A stretch of DNA of 46,619 nucleotides from an uncultured Ruminiclostridium sp. GTDB taxonomy: Bacteria; Bacillota; Clostridia; Oscillospirales; Ruminococcaceae. Position 1 is the stretch's first letter. Each line of letters begins with the position of its first letter. Location: NCBI GenBank assembly GCA_947624435.1, contig CANQKE010000018.1:1-46619 (forward strand), written 5' to 3'. The notes beneath the pieces were generated by a model. That model was not told the DNA's origin. It made no database searches and saw only the letters and a list, made by a program, of their open reading frames with translations. Below, in pieces: positions 8,432 through 16,431 of the stretch. The position numbers and the translations under genes are program-made.

Positions 8432-8472
8432 TAAATAAAACCGGCGCTCCCGCTGATAAGGCAGCGCCGGTT
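8432..8472 (-). terminator. Rho-independent terminator after the surface protein gene
   Basis: AACCGGCGCT (8439-8448) pairs perfectly with AGCGCCGGTT (8463-8472) around a 14-nt loop. On the minus strand the stem is followed by TTTATTTATT. It lies 5 nt after the stop of the 902-aa surface protein and ends the cheY-cheC-cheD-surface protein unit. The HAD gene starts right after it. Confidence 0.85.
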
Positions 8473-8476
8473 GGTT

Positions 8477-11185
8477 TTACATATCGCTGAGCTTGTAATT
8501 GTCCGGCGTTCTGTGATAGATATCGTCGGTCTGCTCGTAAAATTCCTCAAAGGTCATAAGGCGGAGATTTATCTTGCATCTGCCGCCGAAATTCGCCTCA
8601 TACACCCAAACGCCCTCGTCATCCACATCGTAGACGATGACGTAATGGTCGTAACCGTACATCTCGTTGGTATAAGCGAGGTAATCGCCGGGGCGCAGCC
8701 GCTCGGTAAATTCCTCCTTTATCCCCTTTACCGACCAGTTGCCGCGGTCGCTGCCGAAACGCGTAAGCGTATTATCGCCCGCCTGATTAGTTCCCGCAAA
8801 AAGATAATCGAACACCTCAAAGGCAAAGCCTGCGCACTGTATCCCGACAAACGGCGCGCCGTCGGAGCCTAATACCGTACTGCGCCCGATAAGGCAGGTG
8901 CAGCCGTCCTCATAGCCGTTATTGCAAAAGCTGTGACAGGTGCAGGGAGAATACCGCAGCGTATTGTAATACTCGCCCAGCTTGTAGCTGTGCCAATATG
9001 AATTTATCTGCCTGCCGTATTTGCCCGCCATCATCTCGTCAAGACGCGCTTTTATTTTTTGACGCTCCGCAGTATCCGAGGTCGTCTTGTCCGCCTTTAT
9101 CTCAAAGCTTATCGTCTTTGTTCCGGTGAAGTTCCCTTTTCCGGTGACCGTCAGTGAGGCGGTACCTACCCGGTCGTTATTCTTATATGAGGTAACGTTA
9201 TAATCCGTGCCGGAGGTAAGCTCCTTTCCGCCGAATGTAAGCACGGGTTTAGGAGTAAGCGCCTTGCCCGCAAAGTATACGGTCGCGCATTTGCCCTCCG
9301 CCTTGCTTATCTGAGCGGGAGTTATCTCAAATCCCGACTGTGCGGTAAGTCCCTCCAGCTCTCCTGTGCCGCGTATCTCAATAACGGCGGTACCGACGTT
9401 TATATTATTCTTATAGATGACGGAATAAAGGTTTTTGTCCAGCACCTCGCCGTTAAATCTTACTACCGGCACCGGAAGCTGTACTCCTCCGGTATAGGTA
9501 ACGCCGGCTATCGTGTCCACCGTAATAGTATCCGGCGGGAGTAGTTCCTTCTGCGCGCTGAGCGTTCCGGCGTAATTCCCCTTTCCGGTCGCCGTCAGCG
9601 TCAGCACTCCGTCATTTTCCTGTGATGATAAAGTATAATCCTCATCGCAAACCAAAAGGTGCTTGCCGTAAGTCACCGACATGCCGTAAGCTCCGCCCTG
9701 CTCGGTGACGCTTGCCACCGATTTTGAAATATCCGCGGGCTTTACCTCGACTGTGACCTTTGCCGTACCGGTAAAATTGCCGCTGCCCGAAACCGTTATC
9801 TCATGCTTTCCCGCGGCAGTAGGAAGAGTATAGCTAAGCTCCGACGCTTTAAGAGTATAAGCGCCGTACTTTCCGGCAACGCTGCCGACAGTTCCGTCCG
9901 GGGAATACTGTGCCTGCGCCGCGAGCGTGACCTTAGATAATTGGCACTGCTTTATGGTAAAGGTTTTATTCACCGTGCCGGAATAGTTGCCTTTTCCGGT
10001 TATCTTTACCGTTGCGGTACCGGCGGAGGTGTTCGAGGAATACGACACAGTAAAGTCCTTATCTTTTTTCAGCGCGGCGCCGCTTACCTTAACTGTAGGT
10101 GTAGGCTTTTGCGCCGAACCGTTAAAGGTCACGGCAGATACGGATACGCTTGCCGAGGACAGCGATTTTTTATTTATCTTGAATGTGACCGTCTTTGAGC
10201 CGGACATACCGCTTTTTGCCTTTACCGTAACCGAGGCGGTACCGGCGTTGGTGTTGTTTTTATAGGATACCGTGTAATTTGTGCCTGATTTATATGTAGT
10301 CGAACCGTAGGTCACCTTTACCGCGGGCTTTTGCGCCTTGCCGGAATAGGTGACGGCGGATACCGATATTTTCGCCTTGGAAAGCGGCAGCTTGCTTATC
10401 TTGAACGTGACCGACTTTGTGCCGGACAGTCCGCCCTTGCCCTTGACGGTGACGGTCGCGGTGCCGACCTTGGTATTGTTTTTATATGTGACGGTGTAGT
10501 CGCGGTTCAATTTATATGTCGCGCTGTTGTAAGTTACCTTTGCCGCGGGCTTTATCGCCTTTCCGGTATAATACTGCGCCGGAACGGATATCTTTGCCTT
10601 GGACAGCGGCAGCTTATTTATCTTAAAGGTAAAGCTGCGCGTGCCGGTAAAATTAGTCTTGCCCCTTATCGTGACCGTTGCCGTGCCGACATTGGTGTTT
10701 TTGCTGTAGTAAACGGAAAAATCCGTACCGGACTTAAGCTTTTTGCCGGAAAAATATAGAGCAGGCACAGGCTTTATCGCCGAGCCGGTATAGTATCTGT
10801 TTGCAAGCTTGTCCGCCGACAGAGTGTTTATAGACACCTTGGCTATGGTGAACTTTTTGGTAACGCTGCCGGAATATTTTCCCTTTCCGGTTACTGTCAC
10901 CGAGGCGTTACCCGCGTTGACGTTGTTTTTATATGTAAGAACATAATCGGTGTTAAGCTTTAAGGTCTTGCCGTTGTATTTTACCGTCACCGACGGCTTT
11001 ATCGCCTTTCCGGTGTAATGCTTTAACGTTATGGCGGAAACAGTGCATTTGCTTATCGACGCAGCGTCTGCCTTTATATCCGCTATAAAGAGCGCGGCAA
11101 AAACGATAAGCAGCGCCGACATAAATACCGTCAGCGTCTTTAACAGCCTGTACATAAACATATCGCGGTATGCCTGCTTTTCCAT
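8477..11185 (-). CDS. Secreted surface protein: nine Ig-like repeats and a C-terminal papain-fold (putative peptidase/amidase) domain
   Basis: 902 aa. The N-terminus has a hydrophobic signal/anchor (residues about 14-40, ending DIKADA). Residues 44-697 hold nine tandem modules of about 70-75 residues with the pattern YTGKAIKP, DYxVxYKNN, GTAxVTVxGKGxxxGT and a closing FxI strand. This is a beta-sandwich repeat common in clostridial surface proteins; modules 6 and 7 are degenerate. Residues 708-902 form a separate domain with five clustered Cys (748, 750, 754, 762, 764). A papain-like triad is suggested by C784 in QCAGFAF, H847 in YDHYVIVY and N865 in YEANF, the layout of NlpC/CHAP-type amidases. 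The triad is inferred by eye. AGGAGG precedes ATG 11185, only 21 nt after cheD, so it seems to be the last gene of the chemotaxis operon. Confidence 0.8.
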   Translation of the reverse strand: MEKQAYRDMFMYRLLKTLTVFMSALLIVFAALFIADIKADAASISKCTVSAITLKHYTGKAIKPSVTVKYNGKTLKLNTDYVLTYKNNVNAGNASVTVTGKGKYSGSVTKKFTIAKVSINTLSADKLANRYYTGSAIKPVPALYFSGKKLKSGTDFSVYYSKNTNVGTATVTIRGKTNFTGTRSFTFKINKLPLSKAKISVPAQYYTGKAIKPAAKVTYNSATYKLNRDYTVTYKNNTKVGTATVTVKGKGGLSGTKSVTFKISKLPLSKAKISVSAVTYSGKAQKPAVKVTYGSTTYKSGTNYTVSYKNNTNAGTASVTVKAKSGMSGSKTVTFKINKKSLSSASVSVSAVTFNGSAQKPTPTVKVSGAALKKDKDFTVSYSSNTSAGTATVKITGKGNYSGTVNKTFTIKQCQLSKVTLAAQAQYSPDGTVGSVAGKYGAYTLKASELSYTLPTAAGKHEITVSGSGNFTGTAKVTVEVKPADISKSVASVTEQGGAYGMSVTYGKHLLVCDEDYTLSSQENDGVLTLTATGKGNYAGTLSAQKELLPPDTITVDTIAGVTYTGGVQLPVPVVRFNGEVLDKNLYSVIYKNNINVGTAVIEIRGTGELEGLTAQSGFEITPAQISKAEGKCATVYFAGKALTPKPVLTFGGKELTSGTDYNVTSYKNNDRVGTASLTVTGKGNFTGTKTISFEIKADKTTSDTAERQKIKARLDEMMAGKYGRQINSYWHSYKLGEYYNTLRYSPCTCHSFCNNGYEDGCTCLIGRSTVLGSDGAPFVGIQCAGFAFEVFDYLFAGTNQAGDNTLTRFGSDRGNWSVKGIKEEFTERLRPGDYLAYTNEMYGYDHYVIVYDVDDEGVWVYEANFGGRCKINLRLMTFEEFYEQTDDIYHRTPDNYKLSDM
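9095..11056 (-). repeat. Nine tandem coding repeats (about 215 bp each) in the surface protein
   Basis: The nine modules are related at the DNA as well as the protein level. For example, near-identical stretches encoding YTGKAIKP and YKNNT recur at regular spacing, most clearly in modules 1 to 5. Modules 3 and 4 are the most alike. Such arrays can change copy number by recombination. Confidence 0.8.
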
Positions 11186-11206
11186 GCCTGTTCCTCCTTT
11201 TTTGAT

Positions 11207-11683
11207 TCAGATGACCTTTGTACCTTTTAATCCGGAGCTTACCGTCATACTTCCGGTCTTTGCGTCAAATAACACCGTCCTGCCGTAATTTGAGCCTGTA
11301 TCCTCCGCTATAAGCGGAATGCCCAGCTTTTTGAGCATATCCTTTGCGGCGGCGGCATTGCGCATTCCTATATTGCCGAGCGAACCTATCCTGCCGAACA
11401 TATCGGCTCCGCCCGCTATCTTTGCCGTTATCCGTCCTTTATCCGCGCCCATAGAGAGCATATTGTCATATAATAATCGTATCGCGGTATCGGCGAATTT
11501 AAGAAGATTATTATCGCCCGGCACTTCCTTACTGCTTGGCAGCATGAAGTGCGACATGCCGGCGATCCCCGCCGAAACGTCCGCAAGACAGACGCCCACG
11601 CAGCTTCCCAACGCATAGGTGATAAGCTCATCGGGAGCGCGGCAGAGCTTAAGATCGGATATACCGACCGTTATCCTGCTCAT
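11207..11683 (-). CDS. cheD: Chemoreceptor glutamine deamidase CheD
   Basis: 158 aa. CheD deamidates glutamines on methyl-accepting chemotaxis receptors and, in Bacillus-type systems, binds and stimulates the phosphatase CheC. The catalytic Cys is C28 in GSCVGV, the His is H45 in GMSHFML, and T22 completes the expected triad. KIAGGADMF and the NAAAAKDML region are also conserved. Its first four bases overlap the end of cheC (ATGA), so the two are translationally coupled. Confidence 0.93.
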   Translation of the reverse strand: MSRITVGISDLKLCRAPDELITYALGSCVGVCLADVSAGIAGMSHFMLPSSKEVPGDNNLLKFADTAIRLLYDNMLSMGADKGRITAKIAGGADMFGRIGSLGNIGMRNAAAAKDMLKKLGIPLIAEDTGSNYGRTVLFDAKTGSMTVSSGLKGTKVI

Positions 11684-12315
11684 ATCATTGCTCCCAACTT
11701 TTTAAGCAGTCCGTCCGGCGTGCCCGCCGACGGGATAAACAACAGCTGTGAATTTACCTTAGCGTTGTCTATCGTAAAGTTTTCTTTGATAAGCAGAACC
11801 GTATCGCTCACCTGCGCAAGCTCCACCGCCGGCACGCTCATTATCGCGCCCAGCATATCCACCGCCAGCGCCGGAACGGAAATATCCACCTTCATGCCTA
11901 AAAAATCCGCGATCGCGGTGACGTAACTGCCACTCATGATATTCCCCACCTCGCTCAGCAGAGAAATGCTGTCCTCGTCCAGCGCGGCAAGGTCGATCCC
12001 GCTGCGGCCGGAAATGCCGCTTATCACCGCTTCGGCAAACGGCTGTTCAAACAGGTGCATCAGCATTCCGTCCAGTCCGCCGCCGAGCCTCACCATTATT
12101 CCGGCTGTCATCTGACAAGGGTCGCCCAGCATATTTATCGCGCGGTCAAAGGTCGCAAGCTCCGTTTTCGGAACGTCCAGCGCCACCCGTTTTCCCAGCA
12201 TTGCGGAAAGCGCGGTAGCCGCGTTGCCTGCGCCGATATTGCCAAGCTCTTTGAGCGTTTCTATCTGATTGTAATTGATATCCCCGAACTTATTCACCGA
12301 CATCGTCCTGACCAT
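11680..12315 (-). CDS. cheC: CheY-P phosphatase CheC
   Basis: 211 aa with the two CheC active-site motifs: ELGNIGAGN (E23, N26, residues 23-31) and EVGNIMSGS (E122, N125). CheC removes phosphate from CheY-P in the cytoplasm and is stimulated by CheD. The start is uncertain: ATG 12315 or ATG 12303 (MSVNKFGDINY) both fit, and the second begins closer to the usual family N-terminus. It sits between cheY and cheD, the expected partners. Confidence 0.92.
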   Translation of the reverse strand: MVRTMSVNKFGDINYNQIETLKELGNIGAGNAATALSAMLGKRVALDVPKTELATFDRAINMLGDPCQMTAGIMVRLGGGLDGMLMHLFEQPFAEAVISGISGRSGIDLAALDEDSISLLSEVGNIMSGSYVTAIADFLGMKVDISVPALAVDMLGAIMSVPAVELAQVSDTVLLIKENFTIDNAKVNSQLLFIPSAGTPDGLLKKLGAMI

Positions 12316-12369
12316 ACCGCCGCAGACCGCCTAAAAACAGCCGCGGGTATCTCTCCTTATCACAAGATT

Positions 12370-12732
12370 TCAGCTTAACGCTCTTCGCACCGTTTCAACT
12401 ATGCGCAGCGGCTTGAACGGCTTTACGATGAAATCCAGCGCTCCTAATCTTATCGCGTCGGCTACCATGGATTCCTGTCCCATGGCGCTGCACATGACTA
12501 CCCGCGCCTCGCCGTCATACCCGCGTATATCCCTCAGCGAATCAATGCCGTTTTGGTTCGGCATGGTTATATCCATCAGCACAAGATCGGGCTTTTCCTT
12601 TTTGTACATCTCAAAAGCAGAACGCCCGTCGTCAGCCTCGATTATCCACTCCCAGCCGTTTTGTACAAGTATATTCTTAATAAACGTCCGCATGAATGCC
12701 GCGTCGTCGACTATCATTATTTTTTTGTCCAT
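12370..12732 (-). CDS. cheY: Chemotaxis response regulator CheY
   Basis: 120 aa single receiver domain. The acidic pair is D9/D10, the phosphoacceptor is D54 in LVLMDITMP, the Ser is in MCSAMGQ and the Lys in FIVKPF. There is no output domain. When phosphorylated by CheA it should bind the flagellar switch. The frame extends upstream to 12765, but ATG 12732 has GGAGGG a few bases before it and begins MDKKIMIVDDAAFMR, as in the family. It is the first gene of the operon; cheA and receptors must lie elsewhere. Confidence 0.93.
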   Translation of the reverse strand: MDKKIMIVDDAAFMRTFIKNILVQNGWEWIIEADDGRSAFEMYKKEKPDLVLMDITMPNQNGIDSLRDIRGYDGEARVVMCSAMGQESMVADAIRLGALDFIVKPFKPLRIVETVRRALS

Positions 12733-12796
12733 AATTTTCCCTCCGTATCCTCCGCCGTACCGCATGATACGGCTGTAAAAAGGGTGACTTATTATA

Positions 12797-12825
12797 ACTA
12801 TACACCCTTATTTTCTTCTTGTCAA
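12797..12825 (-). promoter_or_regulatory. Promoter of the cheY-cheC-cheD-surface protein operon
   Basis: On the minus strand, -35 TTGACA (12820-12825) and -10 TATAGT (12797-12802) are 17 bp apart. The start of transcription is about 55-60 nt before cheY. It is a housekeeping sigma-A type promoter rather than a sigma-D flagellar one (TAAA-N15-GCCGATAA), which I did not see. Confidence 0.78.
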
Positions 12826-12970
12826 CAGCATAAGCGTTAAAAATCGGCATTTTTTGCGGGTTTTTTAAGTTTTTTATGACATTTTGCCTAAAAAAGCTGC
12901 CGCATTTTTTTAGTTCTGCCCAAAAAGCGGCGTTTTTTAACCGGAAATTTGATTTTCTTGCGATTTTCAC

Positions 12971-12999
12971 TTGATTTATTGAGCGTTTTGGTGTATAAT
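12971..12999 (+). promoter_or_regulatory. Promoter of the GGDEF gene
   Basis: -35 TTGATT (12971-12976) and consensus -10 TATAAT (12994-12999) with a 17-bp spacer. The leader to ATG 13119 is about 113 nt. Confidence 0.75.
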
Positions 13000-13118
13000 T
13001 ATTTTGTATCTTTATACTCAAATGAAAATCGTTTGGATTTTACGGCAAAAAGCGGCGGAAAAACGCACATTACAGCAGGTCTTTGCCGATATATCAAGAT
13101 TATCTGCGGGGGTAAGAC

Positions 13119-15137
13119 ATGACTTCTTTCAGAATAAAAACAACGTTGTGTTATCTTATGGTGATATTCATATTAGCACCGGCGATAATAACCGCAGCTG
13201 TGGGATTTTTCAGCATGAGCGGATTTTCCTCCGGCTCGGTATCGCAGTATGCGCGCTCGGCGGGCAAGGCTCAGTCGGAGCTGCTCAATCAGTGCATAGG
13301 CGAATATGAGAATATGACCGAGCTGCTTGCCGGAAACGAAAAGGTCAAGGCATTTGCCCAGTCGGGAATGGCGGGCGATGAGAACGAGCAGAAATTTTTA
13401 AGCTCGCTGCTGGATTCCATGACCGGCGAAGAATATGATATACGCACCATAACGGTACTTAACACCGACGGCACGGTGATATTCGATAATTCTGGGCTGC
13501 TTTCGCCCGGCGAGTATTTTTACGGCTTTGAGGAGATGGAAAATCTCTCCGCCGGACAAACCTTTATTTCTACCGTACAGTCGCCGGAGAAATTCGACAG
13601 TGAGGTATTTTTCCTCGCGCAGCAGCTCCAGAACGACAATTCGGAGCGCATAGGCTATATCACGGTCACTGTCGGCACGGAAAAGCTTACGCAATTGCTT
13701 AACAGCACAAATTACGGTCAGCAGGGCAACGGCTATCTGGTGCTAAGCGACGGCAAGGACACCGTATTTAATTTCGAGGGCGCTCAGTCCCAGCGTATAA
13801 GCGCTTTAGCGGTGGGAAATCCCGATATGTCGAAAATATTCAAGTCAGAGGCGAGAGAATCCGGCACGGTATTCGATTATGAGGCAAGCGGAAATATAGG
13901 CAGCTACGGCTATATAACCGGCGTATCCAATACCAGCTGGAAGTGGATAAGCATATATCCGAGCAACGCAGCTATATCGCAGATATTTATCCCGCTTATC
14001 GTTGCGGTAGGCTCTATGCTGTTAGCCGCGGTGATATTCGCGCTGTTAGGGCAGTTCTTAGCGCGTGTTCTGGTAGCCCCGATGAAACGCATGGTACACA
14101 GCATACGCGATATACAGACCAGCAGATACAGCACCCGTCTGGATAATATGAACGTACACGGCGAATATCATAAGATAGCGGAGCTTTTCAACGGAATGTT
14201 AGACGAGATATGCCTGTCGGAGGAATTGCACAAGACCGTTTCGGAGATCTCGGACAACATGCTGTTTGAGTGGGATTACGCCAAGGAATCCATGTACCTG
14301 TCCGAAAACTTTATCGAAATGTTCGGCATAACGGCGGAGGAATCTCGGCTGGCAGAGGGCGAGTTTTTGGATAAGCTTATGACGCCCGAATTTGCCGACG
14401 AATTTAACAAGGGTATCTCCTCCATGCTGAAAAACCGCAACGGCTACAGCGGCGAATATCAGATAAAGAACAAGTCCGGCGTGACCTTATGGTTCGCGGT
14501 GCGTATCATGTGCGTTACCGACCGTTTGGGCGAGCCGCTGAGGATAATAGGCGTCGTTACCGATATAGACAACGAAAAGAAGCTGGAGTTGCAGCTTTCC
14601 GTCAGAGCAAGCTACGACTTCCTTTCTCAATTGTACAACCGCAGCACCTTTGAAAGAGAATGCGTTTCCGAGATGGAGCGCAGCGCTCATTCAAGAGTGT
14701 GCATAGTGTTTGTAGATGTAGACGACTTTAAGTTTATAAACGACCGCTACGGCCATTCCGTCGGAGATGAAGTCATAAAATTCGTATCCGATAAAATGAA
14801 AAAGTGGGTGGAAAATTCCGGCTTTGCGGGACGCTTCGGCGGCGATGAGTTCGTTATGTGCATTACCGACCCGCAGCAGATAGATAACGTCGAGAATATG
14901 GCGATGGACCTTATCGACGAATTGTACAGCGGATATCATTCCGAGCTTTCAAACGTGACTATAAACATCAGAGCCAGCGTCGGCATAGCTATCTATCCCG
15001 AACACGGAAAAACCAGCGCGGCTGTAATAGCGGCGGCGGACGAGGCTATGTACTTCGTAAAGAAAAACGGTAAAGCAAATTACCATGTTTACCGTCCCGA
15101 AGATTCCGATATAGAAGACCTTCAGCATACATTGTAA
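13119..15137 (+). CDS. Membrane-bound diguanylate cyclase: extracellular sensor, HAMP, PAS, GGDEF
   Basis: 672 aa. One membrane helix at 10-32, an extracellular sensor at 33-285 (dCache-like, with TVLNTDGTVIFD near 112-123), and a second helix at 289-312. Then come a HAMP segment at 313-365, a PAS domain at about 375-488 and a GGDEF domain from about 495. The catalytic motif GGDEF is intact at 574-578 (GRFGGDEF) and the metal Asp is D533 in FVDVDDFKF, so it should make cyclic-di-GMP. The inhibitory I-site (RxxD just before the GGDEF motif) is replaced by ENSG, so product inhibition through that site is not expected. It is divergent from the chemotaxis operon. The ligand of the sensor domain is unknown. 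Confidence 0.92.
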   Translation: MTSFRIKTTLCYLMVIFILAPAIITAAVGFFSMSGFSSGSVSQYARSAGKAQSELLNQCIGEYENMTELLAGNEKVKAFAQSGMAGDENEQKFLSSLLDSMTGEEYDIRTITVLNTDGTVIFDNSGLLSPGEYFYGFEEMENLSAGQTFISTVQSPEKFDSEVFFLAQQLQNDNSERIGYITVTVGTEKLTQLLNSTNYGQQGNGYLVLSDGKDTVFNFEGAQSQRISALAVGNPDMSKIFKSEARESGTVFDYEASGNIGSYGYITGVSNTSWKWISIYPSNAAISQIFIPLIVAVGSMLLAAVIFALLGQFLARVLVAPMKRMVHSIRDIQTSRYSTRLDNMNVHGEYHKIAELFNGMLDEICLSEELHKTVSEISDNMLFEWDYAKESMYLSENFIEMFGITAEESRLAEGEFLDKLMTPEFADEFNKGISSMLKNRNGYSGEYQIKNKSGVTLWFAVRIMCVTDRLGEPLRIIGVVTDIDNEKKLELQLSVRASYDFLSQLYNRSTFERECVSEMERSAHSRVCIVFVDVDDFKFINDRYGHSVGDEVIKFVSDKMKKWVENSGFAGRFGGDEFVMCITDPQQIDNVENMAMDLIDELYSGYHSELSNVTINIRASVGIAIYPEHGKTSAAVIAAADEAMYFVKKNGKANYHVYRPEDSDIEDLQHTL

Positions 15138-15214
15138 TTTCGTTAAACGAAACTGCGTTTTTCTGTGGGTCCTGCTCTGCTCTCTTCTGGGAAATTATGC
15201 TCTTATATATAATA

Positions 15215-15319
15215 AATAACGGGAACTATCTCAGACATCTGAGATCGTTCCCGTTATTATCATGAAGGGGTTCGGGGAAATCATTTCCCCGACGGGAGTC
15301 TGAGGGCAGAGCCCTCAGA
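15215..15319. terminator. Cluster of three strong hairpins between convergent genes
   Basis: Three palindromes lie in a row. The first is 15215-15258 (AATAACGGGAAC and ATCTCAGA arms, about 20 paired bases). The second is 15273-15291 (CGGGGAAA / TTTCCCCG). The third is 15299-15319 (TCTGAGGGC / GCCCTCAGA). They separate the GGDEF gene from the convergent DAHP synthase and probably end both transcripts. On the minus strand the first stem is followed by TATTTATTAT. The two G+C-rich stems resemble dispersed intergenic palindromes of related genomes. Confidence 0.7.
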
Positions 15320-15339
15320 AAACATGTTATTCGGCAAAA

Positions 15340-16368
15340 TTACAGTGCGTCGGCGATATCGAGTACCAGACGTTCGGACTTCTCCCAACCGAGACAGGGA
15401 TCGGTTATCGACTTGCCGTATACCGAGTCGTCGGTGCCCTGATTGCCGTCCTCTATGTAGCTTTCTATCATAAGTCCCTTTACAAAGCGTTTTATATCGT
15501 CGCTGTGACGGCGGGAATGGAGTATCTCCTTGGATATTCTTATCTGCTCTAAATATTTCTTTCCGGAATTTGAGTGGTTTGCGTCTACGATGACCGCCAT
15601 GTTCTCAAGGTTCTTTTCACAGTAAAGCTCGTACAGCAGGCTGAGATCCTCATAGTGATAGTTAGGCAGCGACTGGTCGTGCTTGTTTACCGCGCCGCGT
15701 AAGATCGCATGAGTAAGCGGGTTGCCGTCGGTAGTGACCTCCCACCCTCTGTAAATGAAGGTGTGGCGCGATTGTGCCGCCTTAATGGAATTGAGCATTA
15801 CCGACAATGTGCCGGAGGTGGGGTTTTTCATGCCGACCGGAACATCTATGCCGCTGGCGGTAAGACGATGCTGCTGATTCTCTACCGAGCGCGCGCCTAC
15901 CGCTACATAGCTGAGCAGGTCGGAGAGATAGCGGTAATTTTCGGGATACAGCATCTCGTCCGCGCAGGTGAAGCCGGTCTGCTCAATAGCCATCTGGTGC
16001 AGTCTGCGCACCTGTATTATACCCTCCAGCATATCCTCTTTCTTGTTCGGGTCGGGCTGGTGTATCATACCCTTGTAACCCTCTCCTGTAGTGCGGGGCT
16101 TATTGGTATATATACGCGGTATTATTATTATCTTATCCTTTACCTTTTCCTGCAACGGCACAAGGCGGGAAATATAATCCAGTACCGGCTCCGGCTTGTC
16201 CGCCGAACACGGCCCTATGATAAGTATAAATCTGTCCGATTTGCCGGTGAACACGTCGGCTATCTCCTTATCACGGCGCGCCTTTATCTGCTTGATATTT
16301 TCGGTGACCGGATACATTTTCTTGATATCTGCCGGTATCGGCAGCTTTCTCTCAAAATTCATTCCCAT
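15340..16368 (-). CDS. 3-deoxy-7-phosphoheptulonate (DAHP) synthase, AroFGH type
   Basis: 342 aa. It condenses phosphoenolpyruvate and erythrose 4-phosphate, the first step of aromatic amino acid synthesis. It belongs to the enterobacterial AroF/AroG class: IIGPCSA near residue 50, PRTTGEGYKG, GARSVENQQHR, GMKNPTSG and the metal site in DANHSNSGKK. The extra N-terminal 45 residues are those that carry the allosteric site in this class. Which amino acid inhibits it cannot be told. GAGGAG lies 10 nt before ATG. It follows pheA and ispDF in the same direction. Confidence 0.95.
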   Translation of the reverse strand: MGMNFERKLPIPADIKKMYPVTENIKQIKARRDKEIADVFTGKSDRFILIIGPCSADKPEPVLDYISRLVPLQEKVKDKIIIIPRIYTNKPRTTGEGYKGMIHQPDPNKKEDMLEGIIQVRRLHQMAIEQTGFTCADEMLYPENYRYLSDLLSYVAVGARSVENQQHRLTASGIDVPVGMKNPTSGTLSVMLNSIKAAQSRHTFIYRGWEVTTDGNPLTHAILRGAVNKHDQSLPNYHYEDLSLLYELYCEKNLENMAVIVDANHSNSGKKYLEQIRISKEILHSRRHSDDIKRFVKGLMIESYIEDGNQGTDDSVYGKSITDPCLGWEKSERLVLDIADAL

Positions 16369-16431
16369 AATTTTTATCTCCTCTTTTTTTATATATCTAA
16401 AGCTTAAGCGCTTTTCAAAAGCATATAAACC

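Larger units (their letters stand above)
12733..13118. other. Intergenic region between cheY operon and diguanylate cyclase
   Basis: This 386-bp AT-rich region holds two divergent sigma-A promoters (12797-12825 minus; 12971-12999 plus) and, between them, runs of T and A with no open frame worth calling. The plus-strand leader of about 113 nt was checked for a cyclic-di-GMP riboswitch and none of its conserved core was recognised. Confidence 0.6.

Noticed and set aside
8410-8550. N-terminal extension of the HAD hydrolase to 8550
   Set aside because: It runs through the terminator at 8432-8472 and into the 3' end of the surface protein gene. The TTG at 8409 has a good ribosome site.
8477-11185. 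CRISPR array or satellite DNA in the regular repeats
   Set aside because: The repeats are about 215 bp, in frame, diverged and clearly encode Ig-like modules of one protein.
13006-13118. Cyclic-di-GMP riboswitch before the GGDEF gene
   Set aside because: A CGCACA-like string is present, but the conserved core and paired regions of the GEMM motif are not.
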